From NCBI RefSeq assembly GCF_027944115.1, contig NZ_JAPJZI010000001.1:496001-560000 (forward strand): DNA of 64,000 nucleotides, written 5' to 3'. Both the position numbers and the translations under genes were made by a program. The notes under the pieces are model-generated. The model saw only the letters and a program-made list of their open reading frames with translations, searched no databases and was not told the origin of the DNA. This stretch comes from Hoeflea prorocentri. Lineage in GTDB: Bacteria; Pseudomonadota; Alphaproteobacteria; Rhizobiales; Rhizobiaceae. Of this stretch, positions 1 to 7,350 are shown in pieces (position 1 is the stretch's first letter; each line of letters starts with the position of its first letter).

Positions 1-1
1 C

Positions 2-511
2 TCTCCCTCGGCCACAGTGCCGACGCTTGTTCAGGGCGATGGCGATGTGCTCGACGAGAGCCTCGACATCATGCTGTGGGCGCTGGACGGCAATGACCCG
101 GAGGGCTGGCTGACGCCCGAGACCGGCTCGCGAGATGCGATGCTGGCCCTGATCGAAGCAATGGACGGCCCGTTCAAAGAGAGCCTCGACCGCTACAAAT
201 ACGGGACGCGTTATCCGGGCTGCGATCCGCTGGAAGAGCGGGCGAAGGCGGCGGCCATTCTGCGCGGGCTGGAGGAGCAGTTGCAGCCCGGCGGCTATCT
301 CTTCGGCGGTCGGATAAGCCTGGCCGATATGGCGATCCTTCCCTTCATCCGCCAGTTCGCCAATACCGACCGCGCCTGGTTCGACGGCGAGGACTGGCCG
401 GCCTTGCGGGTATGGCTGGAGCGTTTCGAAACGTCCGAACGCTTTGCCGCGATCATGGACAAATATCCCAAATGGCAGTCGGGTGATGCGGTGACTGTGT
501 TTGGCGACTAA
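2..511 (+). CDS. Glutathione S-transferase, C-terminal part (cut by left edge)
   Basis: The frame is open from base 2, so the gene begins outside the window and the GTG at 17 is probably not its start. What remains is about 170 residues of helical GST C-terminal domain: an ILRGLEEQL helix, the GGRISLADMAILPFIRQF segment (the conserved N-cap/hydrophobic-staple Asp region of GST helix 6) and a closing WLERFETSERF helix. The missing N-terminus should hold the thioredoxin-like glutathione-binding domain. The preceding SATVPTLV fits the cis-Pro loop of that domain, so only its first half is lost. Cytosolic; substrate unknown. Ends 62 bases before the next gene. Confidence 0.8.
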   Translation, partial: SPSATVPTLVQGDGDVLDESLDIMLWALDGNDPEGWLTPETGSRDAMLALIEAMDGPFKESLDRYKYGTRYPGCDPLEERAKAAAILRGLEEQLQPGGYLFGGRISLADMAILPFIRQFANTDRAWFDGEDWPALRVWLERFETSERFAAIMDKYPKWQSGDAVTVFGD

Positions 512-573
512 GCCTTATTTTGTACAGGTGGTGCCGCCTGCTAATGTCACCTCAGAGCAAATGAGGATTGCCC

Positions 574-993
574 GTGGCCGAACAAGAAACCCAACGCCTG
601 ATCAAGGCCTATCTCGACGCTTTTAACGCCAGCGACAGCGAGGCGATGCTGGCGCTGCTTGCCGAGGATGTCATTCACGATATCAATCAGGGCGGGCGCG
701 AGATCGGCCGTGAGAAATTCCGCTGGTTCAATGCCGGAATGGCGCGGCATTACGCCGAGGAACTGAGCGACATTGCCATCATGGTCGCACCCGGCGGCGG
801 CCGTGCGGCGGCGGAGTTCACCGTGCGCGGCACCTATCTGCAGACGGCCGAGGGCCTGCCGCCGGCGAACGGCCAGCGCTACAGCCTTTCGGCCGGTATC
901 TTCTTCGAGATCGATGACGGGCTGATCTCCCGCGTGACGACCTATTATAATCTTGCCGACTGGATCGCCCAGGTGAAGGCGGACAATGACTGA
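574..993 (+). CDS. SnoaL/NTF2-like polyketide-cyclase-fold protein
   Basis: A protein of about 139 residues with the opening typical of the NTF2-like superfamily: a QRLIKAYLDAFNASD helix, then LLAEDVIHDINQGG, then a curved sheet ending in SAGIFFEIDDGLISRVTTYYN. Members of this fold are small cavity-forming proteins (isomerases, cyclases, hydrolases or binding proteins), and no catalytic set can be assigned here. I chose GTG at 574 because AGGA lies six bases upstream; the frame also allows TTG at 568. The stop overlaps the next start by 8 bases, so it is co-translated with the GNAT gene. Confidence 0.7.
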   Translation: MAEQETQRLIKAYLDAFNASDSEAMLALLAEDVIHDINQGGREIGREKFRWFNAGMARHYAEELSDIAIMVAPGGGRAAAEFTVRGTYLQTAEGLPPANGQRYSLSAGIFFEIDDGLISRVTTYYNLADWIAQVKADND

Positions 994-1588
994 GATCACC
1001 CTGCGCACGCTGACCGGCGCGGCGCTGACCGATGCGCTCGACGATCTCGCCCATCTGCGCATCACAGTCTTTCATGAATGGCCTTATCTTTATGAGGGCG
1101 ACATGGACTACGAGCGCAATTACCTCGCCAAATTCGCCGGCTCCAAGGGCGCCGTGATCATCGGCGCCTATGATGGCGACCGGCTGGTCGGGGCGGCGAC
1201 CGCCGCGCCGCTCGCCGATCATTTCGACGATTTTGCCGGACCTTTCTCGAAACACGGCCTCAAGGCCGAGGACTTTTTCTACTTCGGCGAGTCGGTGCTT
1301 TTGCCGGAGTATCGCGGACACGGTATCGGCGTGCGCTTTTTCGAGGAACGCGAGAAGGCGGCACAGGCTGAAGGCTTCGACCGCATCGTCTTTTGCGGCG
1401 TGATGCGCCCCGACGACCACCCGATGCGCCCGGCAGACTACGTGCCGCTCGACACGTTCTGGCGCAATCGCGGCTATGAAAAGATGGACGGGATCGTGTG
1501 CGACTTCCCCTGGCGCGATATCGGCGACGGGGAGGAAACCCGCAAGCCCATGCAGTTCTGGTCACGGACGCTGGCGGAAGATGGTTGA
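986..1588 (+). CDS. GNAT family N-acetyltransferase
   Basis: 200 residues with the GCN5-related fold: a VIIGAYDGDRLVGAATAAPL strand pair, FYFGESVLLPEYRGHGIGVRFF (acetyl-CoA pyrophosphate loop R-G-H-G-I-G near residues 110-115) and a C-terminal FWRNRGYEKMDGI beta-bulge region. It should transfer an acetyl group from acetyl-CoA to an amine, acceptor unknown. It overlaps the preceding NTF2-like gene by 8 bases, suggesting a two-gene operon. Similar rhizobial proteins are annotated only as GNAT family. Confidence 0.82.
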   Translation: MTEITLRTLTGAALTDALDDLAHLRITVFHEWPYLYEGDMDYERNYLAKFAGSKGAVIIGAYDGDRLVGAATAAPLADHFDDFAGPFSKHGLKAEDFFYFGESVLLPEYRGHGIGVRFFEEREKAAQAEGFDRIVFCGVMRPDDHPMRPADYVPLDTFWRNRGYEKMDGIVCDFPWRDIGDGEETRKPMQFWSRTLAEDG

Positions 1589-1634
1589 GGGAAGAGTGTT
1601 CGCAAGGATCTATTAATGCCCCCATGCGGAATGC

Positions 1635-1667
1635 GTTGCAACTTATGATTTAGCAGTAAATTCTGAC
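1635..1667 (+). repeat. 33-base direct repeat, copy A
   Basis: GTTGCAAC, two variable bases, ATGATTTAG, a variable middle, ATTCT and a final AC. The same arrangement occurs at 3812-3844 with about 25 of 33 positions identical. Copy A lies in the gap between the GNAT gene and the AT-rich gene; copy B lies in the gap after the lipoprotein gene. Could be a dispersed rhizobial intergenic repeat or a shared promoter motif. Confidence 0.5.
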
Positions 1668-1818
1668 ATGCTAGTCGAAAGGGCCTGCCGCCTCTTCTGC
1701 ACGCGGCTTTGGTTGTTTGATTTCGCAATCACTTGAGTGGTGAGATATCGCCAAGGGCGGGGAAGCAATCAATGAACTTAAGCAATGACTGACTAGCCAA
1801 ATTGCAAACGACTTACCG

Positions 1819-2316
1819 TTGAATGAGAAAATAATGATGACCAAAGATATAAAGAGAGAGTATGCATATATATTTAATAAAAAGAAATTTTCTACATTTA
1901 TGCAACTTTATATTATTATTTATATACTAATATTGATAATATCGTACTATATAAATTTCATATTTGAGTTTTATAAAAATATTTCTCTTTTCTACGTTTT
2001 TACACTAATATTTTCTATGGCTTTATTTGTTACTCTTTCAATTCTTTCGAATGAAAACGGCAGTACATTTTATGGAAAAATGATGATTTTAACGGAGAAA
2101 CTTCTGATAAATCCATTTGCCTTCTTCTTGTTTATTGTTGTTATGTTTGTGTTGAGTCCCTTTTTTATAACCGTTGACGAGAAGATCATTCACTTTTCCG
2201 GCGGAATTTTTTATCCATTCATAGTTGCGGCCTCTCACGCGCTTTCGTTAGTTTTGTTGCCGGAGATAGTGATCGGAATGCGGGGAATGTTCAGTCCTGG
2301 CAAAGATAAGACTTAA
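1819..2316 (+). CDS. AT-rich four-helix membrane protein of unknown function
   Basis: 165 residues, not recognised. Four hydrophobic segments are visible at about residues 27-48, 55-76, 98-118 and 130-150, with a lysine-rich N-terminus (KDIKREY, NKKKF). Codon use is strongly AT-ending over the first 400 bases, quite unlike every neighbour, and drifts back to normal composition near the 3' end, which suggests recent acquisition from a low-GC source. The frame starts at TTG 1819; ATG at 1834 or 1837 is equally plausible and no strong ribosome site decides. Its stop is one base from the convergent XRE gene. A role as a small immunity or stress membrane protein is only a guess. Confidence 0.6.
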   Translation: MNEKIMMTKDIKREYAYIFNKKKFSTFMQLYIIIYILILIISYYINFIFEFYKNISLFYVFTLIFSMALFVTLSILSNENGSTFYGKMMILTEKLLINPFAFFLFIVVMFVLSPFFITVDEKIIHFSGGIFYPFIVAASHALSLVLLPEIVIGMRGMFSPGKDKT

Positions 2317-2317
2317 C

Positions 2318-2539
2318 TCAGTCCCCATCATCCTTATATTCCAGAATATCACCCGGCTGGCAGTCGAGGGCCTTGCAGATCCGCTCCAGCGTGTCGAACC
2401 GCACGCCCTTGACCTTGCCGGATTTCAGCAAGGAGATGTTCTGCTCGGTGATGCCCACCATTTCGGCCAGCGTGCGCGAGCGCATTTTGCGCCGCGCCAG
2501 CATGACATCCAGGTTCACGACAATCGGCATGGCGATCAC
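2318..2539 (-). CDS. XRE/Cro-type HTH regulator partner of DUF2975
   Basis: 73 residues (70 if ATG at 2530 is used). It carries a single Cro/C1 helix-turn-helix: LDVMLARRKMRSRTLAEMVG, then ITEQNISLLKSGKVKGVRF with recognition helix EQNISLLKSG, ending KALDCQPGDILEY. This short YozG-like family is commonly paired with DUF2975 membrane proteins, as here, where the GTG start overlaps the stop of the upstream DUF2975 gene (GTGA). The pair probably forms a membrane-coupled regulatory unit; target unknown. Confidence 0.8.
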   Translation of the reverse strand: MIAMPIVVNLDVMLARRKMRSRTLAEMVGITEQNISLLKSGKVKGVRFDTLERICKALDCQPGDILEYKDDGD

Positions 2540-3099
2540 ACGAAACGGCTGTTTTCATCTGAGATGCGCGCGGCCTCCTGCATGACCCAGCCGATCACCA
2601 GGAGCAAGCCGCCGAGCAGCAGGAGCAGATAGGTGTCGCTGGAGGCGGTGACAGAGAGTTGCCGGGTGCCGGGCGGGTTGTCGAGCGTCAGGACGAGACT
2701 GCCCAGCGAATGAACCAGCGCCGTCAGCACGACATTGACAAGCATCGCCAATCCGACATTGCGGATATGGGCGGCCGGCGCTGGGCTGAACACTTCGCCG
2801 CGCGCATAACAGTCAAAAAGCATCCTGATATTCCACAATCCGTAAAGGCTGACGCCAAGCGGCAGGGCGAGGAGGAGAATGAGGGATATGCGTTTGAACA
2901 GGGTGATGCCCGTGGCGATCGGCATTCCCGGATAGGCTGTCATGACCATCGTATCGAACCAGTCCGGCACAGCTAGGACGCTGAAAGTAAAGCCGACAAA
3001 GAGGATGATGCCGAGCGTCGCAAGCCGCTTCAGCCAAAGGCTCAGCCTGACGACACGGCGGAAGGTTGCATCTGTTGGGTTGGTATCGACCGACATCAT
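2536..3099 (-). CDS. DUF2975 membrane protein
   Basis: 187 residues with four transmembrane segments at about 26-44, 70-90, 115-137 and 153-172. The DUF2975 hallmark LFDCYARGEVFSP lies in the loop before helix 3 and is followed by HIRNVGLAMLVN. The family is widespread, has no known biochemical function and is nearly always co-transcribed with a small XRE regulator, as here (4-base overlap). Divergent from the lipoprotein gene at 3169, so the AT-rich gap 3100-3168 should hold both promoters. Confidence 0.78.
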   Translation of the reverse strand: MMSVDTNPTDATFRRVVRLSLWLKRLATLGIILFVGFTFSVLAVPDWFDTMVMTAYPGMPIATGITLFKRISLILLLALPLGVSLYGLWNIRMLFDCYARGEVFSPAPAAHIRNVGLAMLVNVVLTALVHSLGSLVLTLDNPPGTRQLSVTASSDTYLLLLLGGLLLVIGWVMQEAARISDENSRFV

Positions 3100-3168
3100 T
3101 TACTCCTATTGACTCAATAATAATTTATCGTAAAACAATAAGAAAATCGTGTAAAGCAGGAAATTGAT

Positions 3169-3741
3169 ATGCGTACTCTGTTTGTCGTTCTTCTGGCGTT
3201 TGGCCTTGCGGCCTGTGGCCATGTTCCGCTCTCTTCCATACCGAAACTGAAAAGGATGGACTTCATGACCATGGAGGTCGAGGTCTTGCGCGTTGCTGTC
3301 GAAATGCCGGACGGGCTGCGGGTGCGCCCCGGCTCCGCGATCATCAATCTCGGCCTCAATGAATCGGCCGGCGAACCGGCCTTGCAGGAGCGTATTGTGC
3401 TGCAGCAGGTCCCGCTGTCGCAAAGCGCCGGGCAATTGGCGGGCCTTGCTCCCAACGCTCAAGTTTTCCGAATTGCCGAGGCCGATATTCCCCGCCTCGA
3501 AGCGATGCGCGAGACGACGCGGGCACGCAGAAAGGTGGACCCGGACGACACCAAGGGAACGCTCACCGTCACCTCCGGCGCCTGCCGCACCGCCACCCTT
3601 CCGTCCGGCCCGCTTCCGGTGACGACGAAACTGAAAACCGCGCCGGACGAACCCTATTTCACCCTGACCCGGAATGTCGATCTGCGCACGCTGGTCCCGG
3701 CGCGGCAGCTTCAGACGGAAGTGCCGCTCTGCCAGTCCTGA
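3169..3741 (+). CDS. Putative lipoprotein, unknown function
   Basis: 190 residues. A classic lipoprotein signal at the N-terminus (MRTLFVVLLAFGLAACG, lipobox LAAC with Cys16) predicts lipid anchoring after cleavage. The mature part has a beta-rich stretch (FMTMEVEVLRVAVEMPDGLRV), then a helical middle, then a paired-cysteine tail (one Cys in SGACRT, one at the C-terminus in VPLCQS) that could form a disulfide. No enzyme motif is visible. Similar hypothetical lipoproteins occur in Rhizobiaceae. Confidence 0.65.
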   Translation: MRTLFVVLLAFGLAACGHVPLSSIPKLKRMDFMTMEVEVLRVAVEMPDGLRVRPGSAIINLGLNESAGEPALQERIVLQQVPLSQSAGQLAGLAPNAQVFRIAEADIPRLEAMRETTRARRKVDPDDTKGTLTVTSGACRTATLPSGPLPVTTKLKTAPDEPYFTLTRNVDLRTLVPARQLQTEVPLCQS

Positions 3742-3811
3742 TGCCGGGCCGAGAAGGTTGATCGAATAGAGGGCGGCCATAAAAGCCCGTTAACGCAACC
3801 GTGGGGATTTG

Positions 3812-3844
3812 GTTGCAACCCATGATTTAGACGGTCATTCTTAC
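3812..3844 (+). repeat. 33-base direct repeat, copy B
   Basis: Second copy of the element at 1635-1667, same orientation, same constant blocks GTTGCAAC, ATGATTTAG and ATTCT. It sits in the 135-base gap between the lipoprotein gene and the small membrane-protein gene. The pair brackets the AT-rich gene, the XRE/DUF2975 pair and the lipoprotein gene. Confidence 0.5.
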
Positions 3845-3897
3845 GCTGACCCCTGATGTGACTGATTTCCGGACCTATGACGTGGAGGCTTTATCGC

Positions 3898-4134
3898 GTG
3901 GATAAAGACCAGATTGCCGCACGAACGAAACCCGCGGGCCCTCTCAGAACGTTCATTCGCATAGCCGTCACAGTTCTTCTGATCGTATTTGTATTCGCTC
4001 ATTTTGTGCATTTTGCACCAAGGGCGGTTTTCTGCTCGGAATGGAAGATAGACAACCCGGATCAGTGGGAGCGCATGTGTCACTGGCAGAACAAAATACT
4101 CATAGTCGACAAGTTTGTGGGTGATGTTTGGTGA
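3898..4134 (+). CDS. Small single-span membrane protein
   Basis: 78 residues from GTG 3898, preferred over ATG 3877 because GGAGG lies nine bases upstream of the GTG. One hydrophobic helix (FIRIAVTVLLIVFVFAHFVHF, residues about 20-40) follows a short basic cytoplasmic tail. A periplasmic part has two cysteines (FCSEWKID and RMCHWQN) that could pair. Not recognised as a family. The stop overlaps the next start (GTGA), so it is translationally coupled to the lipoprotein gene that follows. Confidence 0.55.
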   Translation: MDKDQIAARTKPAGPLRTFIRIAVTVLLIVFVFAHFVHFAPRAVFCSEWKIDNPDQWERMCHWQNKILIVDKFVGDVW

Positions 4135-4841
4135 GCGATCACACTGCTGGCAGTCGGACTAATCCTGTGAGGCGAGTGTGGCTTGCTCTGATGTTCTGCC
4201 TTGTGATCACGCTCACTGGTTGTCTGGATCATTACAGCTGGCGCCAGAAGATGACGATAACAGTGGAAGCGGACGGGAAGACCTATTCCGGTTCCAGTGT
4301 AACGCAGGTCAACTTTCGCAGAAACGATCCGATCAGTTCTGTGAACGGACCTGAGTGGGTTGCCAGCTTCCGGGGAGAGGCGCCGTTTGTCGAGATTCCT
4401 GGTCGAGGTGTGCTATTCGCACTGCTCAATCCGCCTGACAAGTACACCTACACTGAGGATTTAGCACTTAAAGCGTTCTCAGGTTTTCCGCGGTCCGAAC
4501 ATTTCGAAGATAGGCTCAAGCGCTTGCGATCCGATCTGAGTAAGTCCGTCACTTTGCCGGCAAGTCTCTACCCATACTTTGTGTTGTTTACCGATGTCTC
4601 TAACCCCCGAAGCATTCGCGATCTTGATGTAAACGAGGCTTCAATCTCCAGTTTTGACGACATCCGCCTAATGAATGTTACGCTGGAAATCACCAAAGAA
4701 CCGGTCACAGAAGATCAGGTATCCTCGGTGCTAACGTGGTTGAATGATCCCAGCGTGATGGAGAATCCCGGATGGTCAGAATTGCCGGTTTCGGCTCGCA
4801 AAGTCATAGGTAGGTTGCTGTCACACTACCCGAGACTATGA
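4131..4841 (+). CDS. Putative lipoprotein, unknown function
   Basis: 236 residues from GTG 4131, which overlaps the upstream stop as GTGA. The signal RRVWLALMFCLVITLTGC ends in a lipobox LTGC. The mature region is soluble and beta-rich (KMTITVEADGKTYSGSSV, VPFYLL-like strands absent); I see no enzyme motif. Co-occurrence with the small membrane protein upstream suggests an envelope pair. Its 3' end nearly touches the convergent DUF4329 gene (22 bases). Confidence 0.6.
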   Translation: MSDHTAGSRTNPVRRVWLALMFCLVITLTGCLDHYSWRQKMTITVEADGKTYSGSSVTQVNFRRNDPISSVNGPEWVASFRGEAPFVEIPGRGVLFALLNPPDKYTYTEDLALKAFSGFPRSEHFEDRLKRLRSDLSKSVTLPASLYPYFVLFTDVSNPRSIRDLDVNEASISSFDDIRLMNVTLEITKEPVTEDQVSSVLTWLNDPSVMENPGWSELPVSARKVIGRLLSHYPRL

Positions 4842-4863
4842 CACTGTACGATCGCCATCATTC

Positions 4864-5544
4864 TCAACATTCCCCCGTATCCTCCGCCGCACGTTCCACC
4901 AAACCCTTAATCGTATACTCAGCCTCCGGCTCAAAGGCCGGGCAGGGGCGGAAGGCGGGGTCTGTGTGAATGCAGCCGGGGCCGCAGAGTTCCACCGTGA
5001 TCTCCTCTTCCAGCAGATTGAGCCAGACGCGGCCGCCGGGGGTGGCGACATAGCCGTCGATACCCTCCATGAAGTCGGCGGTGAGATCGTCGACTGAGGG
5101 GACTTCCGTATCGGCCTCCGGCGAGAACGCGCCGTGGGTGTGGTAGGAGGCGATGATGTCTGCATCGTCCGGGCCGATTTCCGGCGTACAGCCGTCGGGT
5201 CCTCCCTTGCGGGCCGGGGTGGCGGCGAGTTGGCCTTGTGAATCGTGGAAGAACAGGCCGCAATATTCGGCCCTGTCGCGGATCGATCGCGGCTGAATGC
5301 TGTCCAGATGCTTGATGGCGAAAGCATCGACTTCCTCCATCGGCCCATCGCTGGATTGAGCCGTTGCATCAATGCTCATCAGACATGCGACAGCGACGAC
5401 AATATAAGCCCCCCTTGCGCGGGGGATTCCTTTCCCCGCCTGCTCATATCGGACGGAAACTGCCAGGCGGGCAAGATGGCCAAAATGGCCGCCTGAAAGA
5501 AAATTCGAGATTTTTTCTTTCCCTAATATCCTGTTCTTAAACAA
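4864..5544 (-). CDS. DUF4329 / JAMM-like exported protein
   Basis: Up to 226 residues. The motif SYHTHGAFSP followed by SVDDLTADF matches the JAMM/MPN metallopeptidase pattern H-x-H-x(n)-S-x(2)-D used by DUF4329, often found as toxin or processing domains at the ends of RHS-type proteins. Here it stands alone. A hydrophobic export signal (GAYIVVAVACLMSIDATAQS) lies 45 residues inside the longest frame, so the true start is probably an internal GTG near residue 28, and the first 27 residues are likely untranslated. Cysteines in the C-terminal part (ELCGPGCIHT, FRPCPAF, TGEC) suit a disulfide-containing periplasmic protein. Confidence 0.65.
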   Translation of the reverse strand: MFKNRILGKEKISNFLSGGHFGHLARLAVSVRYEQAGKGIPRARGAYIVVAVACLMSIDATAQSSDGPMEEVDAFAIKHLDSIQPRSIRDRAEYCGLFFHDSQGQLAATPARKGGPDGCTPEIGPDDADIIASYHTHGAFSPEADTEVPSVDDLTADFMEGIDGYVATPGGRVWLNLLEEEITVELCGPGCIHTDPAFRPCPAFEPEAEYTIKGLVERAAEDTGEC

Positions 5545-5673
5545 TAAATCCCTCCATCTGCAATGATGAACGCAATATGAACGGGCGGTTCCAAAAGCGT
5601 TCAGGCCAACATTACTAAATTGTCATCATCGCATCACAGCGATCCTGAAAACCCAGAGGATGGAGAGGACAAA

Positions 5674-6033
5674 ATGTTCGCAAGAATTGCAAAAGCAACC
5701 ACGCTGGCGGCATTGATCGCCGTTGGTGCCACCGCCGCCACGACCAGCCAGGCTTCGGCCGGCAATATCGAATTCGGCATCCAGTTCGGCACGCCCGGCT
5801 ATGGCTATTACTACGGCTCGAACCCTCGCTGGGGCGCACCGCCGCCGCGCTACCGCAAGGGCAAATGCAAACCGCGCCGCGCCGTCAACAAAGCCTGGCG
5901 CATGGGTGTCAACAACCCCCGCATCGTGCGTCGCAATCAAAAGCGTGTTGTCGTTAAAGGCTGGCGCCACGGCTACAAAACCAAAGTGGTCTTCGCCAAC
6001 GCCCGGCACTGCCCGGTCATCCGTTTCCGCTGA
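5674..6033 (+). CDS. Secreted small basic protein, unknown function
   Basis: 119 residues starting at ATG 5674 behind GGAGAGGA. A clear signal peptide (MFARIAKATTLAALIAVG... ending QASA at about residue 26) precedes a Gly/Tyr-rich segment (GTPGYGYYYGSNPRWG) and a strongly basic C-terminal half (RYRKGKCKPRRAVNKAWRMG) with two cysteines. The YxxG-rich plus basic layout recurs in rhizobial exported hypothetical proteins; function unknown. It is followed by a strong terminator. Confidence 0.72.
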   Translation: MFARIAKATTLAALIAVGATAATTSQASAGNIEFGIQFGTPGYGYYYGSNPRWGAPPPRYRKGKCKPRRAVNKAWRMGVNNPRIVRRNQKRVVVKGWRHGYKTKVVFANARHCPVIRFR

Positions 6034-6061
6034 TCGCCGCCCACCCACCGGTCAGCGGGTC

Positions 6062-6105
6062 ATCCCCGGCAACGGCCTGTAAACAGGCCACCGCCGGGGA
6101 TTTTT
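6062..6105 (+). terminator. Rho-independent terminator with a second nested arm
   Basis: ATCCCCGGC pairs with GCCGGGGAT around an inner hairpin GGCCTGT / ACAGGCC, followed by a run of five T. It ends the message of the small basic protein and faces the convergent SIMPL gene 5 bases away. Confidence 0.85.
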
Positions 6106-6109
6106 GTGT

Positions 6110-6841
6110 CTACTGGTCGATCTCGAAACTGACATTGACCGTCACCCGGTAGGTGTTTTCACCGGAGGCGACGGGCACGGCGGCATCGGCCGATGCCTTC
6201 ATCGCCATCTCCGCGCGCGCCATCGGTATAGGCTGCGGGCGGTATTGCTGTTCGCTGATCTGGGTGATGCGGCCAAGGCCCGCGCCGGCAGCTTCCACCA
6301 GCGTCGTTGCCTTGGCGAGCGCGTTTTTCATGGCGTCCTTGCGCGCCTCGGTGATGGCGGCGGATGGATCGTCATTGGTAAACATGATGTGGCCGCCTTG
6401 GTTGACACCCAGCGTGACGGATTTGTCGAGCAGGGCGCCAAGCTTGTCGAGATCGCGGATGCGTACCGTCAGCGTGTTTGAGACGCGGTAGCCAGTGATT
6501 TGCGGCTCCACCGGCTCGTTGTTCTTGCGGTCCGGGTAGAAATATTGCGGGTCGATGGAAAAGCCCGAGGTTTGCAGGTCGCGCTGTTCGACGCCATCGG
6601 CGCTCATGGCGGCGAGCACCTCCGCCATCGCGGAGTTGTTGGCGTTGAGTGCGTCGCGGGCGGTCTTGTCCTGGCGCATGACGGTCAGCGTCATGACTGC
6701 CATATCGGGCACAAGGCGGGCCGTTCCCTCGCCGGTGACGGCGACGATACCGGGTTTTTGCCCCTTATCATCGCTGGCGAGCGCCGTCACGGGCAGAACG
6801 GCAAGGGCAAGGGCGAAGGTCAGGCTGCGTCGAGAAATCAT
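6110..6841 (-). CDS. SIMPL (DUF541) periplasmic protein
   Basis: 243 residues: signal peptide about 1-22 (ending ALAS), then the SIMPL domain opening IVAVTGEGTARLVPDMAVMTLTV with the usual paired beta-alpha-beta repeats, MAEVLAAMSADGVEQRDLQTSGFSI, GYRVSNTLTVRIRDLDKLG and EARKDAMKNALAKATTLVEAAG. The family includes Brucella periplasmic immunogenic BP26, which forms large ring-like oligomers; a direct enzymatic role is not known. Length and motif order are normal. No operon partner on its strand. Confidence 0.88.
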   Translation of the reverse strand: MISRRSLTFALALAVLPVTALASDDKGQKPGIVAVTGEGTARLVPDMAVMTLTVMRQDKTARDALNANNSAMAEVLAAMSADGVEQRDLQTSGFSIDPQYFYPDRKNNEPVEPQITGYRVSNTLTVRIRDLDKLGALLDKSVTLGVNQGGHIMFTNDDPSAAITEARKDAMKNALAKATTLVEAAGAGLGRITQISEQQYRPQPIPMARAEMAMKASADAAVPVASGENTYRVTVNVSFEIDQ

Positions 6842-6995
6842 GAATAACCCCAGATAATTGTCATTGGCAGGGCTGTCTTAGAAAGCCATTGCGGCAATGT
6901 CTTGTCGGGTCCCTTGTCGTGCGGTGCGAATTGGTTTAATCGGGTCCGGTCCGCGCGCGCGAGAGGCGCTTTGGACCGGCCATTCGCGCCGGGTG

Positions 6996-7072
6996 GGGCC
7001 TGTAGCTCAATTGGTTAGAGCCGGCGGCTCATAACCGCTTGGTTGGGGGTTCGAGTCCCTCCGGGCCCACCA
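6996..7072 (+). tRNA. tRNA-Ile2 (anticodon CAT, lysidine type)
   Basis: 77 bases including CCA. The acceptor stem GGGCCTG pairs with CGGGCCC (one G-U). The D arm is GCTC/GAGC, the anticodon stem GGCGG/CCGCT encloses loop CTCATAA, and the T arm is GGGGG TTCGAGT CCCTC. The anticodon is CAT. The loop and following CCGCTTGGTTG resemble the AUA-reading Ile2 tRNA of proteobacteria more than initiator or elongator Met, so C34 is presumably converted to lysidine by TilS. Automatic tools may call it Met. A tRNA like this is a common island attachment site. Confidence 0.88.
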
Positions 7073-7350
7073 CATGGCCTTCCTAGTGCCGTAAAAAGTC
7101 CAGATCGCTGACGTGTGCCGGCGGCAGTGCCGGTGCGCCGGAAAGCGCCGGGCGTGGGCTTCCAAAGCTCTGAATATCCGCACCCCAAGCGAATCGGAAA
7201 TTGCCGCGCGATGTTGCGATGGGCCGTGACCTGCGGCCTGCATACGCCGCCTAAATCCAATAAACCCACAAACACCACTTGATTTTCGATGATCCCACTG
7301 CTACCAATTATCCCACATTTCCCACAAAGCGGGATTGATCTGGGGAAGAA
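7073..7350. other. Gap between tRNA and amidase; no gene seen
   Basis: Short overlapping frames on the minus strand have no ribosome site or recognisable protein. The last 90 bases are AT-richer and should carry the promoter of the amidase-led cluster. I see no second copy of the tRNA 3' end here. Confidence 0.5.

Noticed and set aside
547-1420. Two long minus-strand frames opposite the NTF2-like and GNAT genes
   Set aside because: Opposite-strand openness is typical of GC-rich coding sequence; the plus-strand products have clear families.
6996-7072. Elongator or initiator tRNA-Met
   Set aside because: Anticodon CAT fits, but the anticodon loop and variable region follow the Ile2 pattern and the acceptor stem is not the initiator type. 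Met remains possible at low probability.
6996-7072. Island attachment-site direct repeat of the tRNA 3' end
   Set aside because: No second copy of the TTCGAGTCC...GGGCCCACCA end was seen in the window, and no integrase gene is present.
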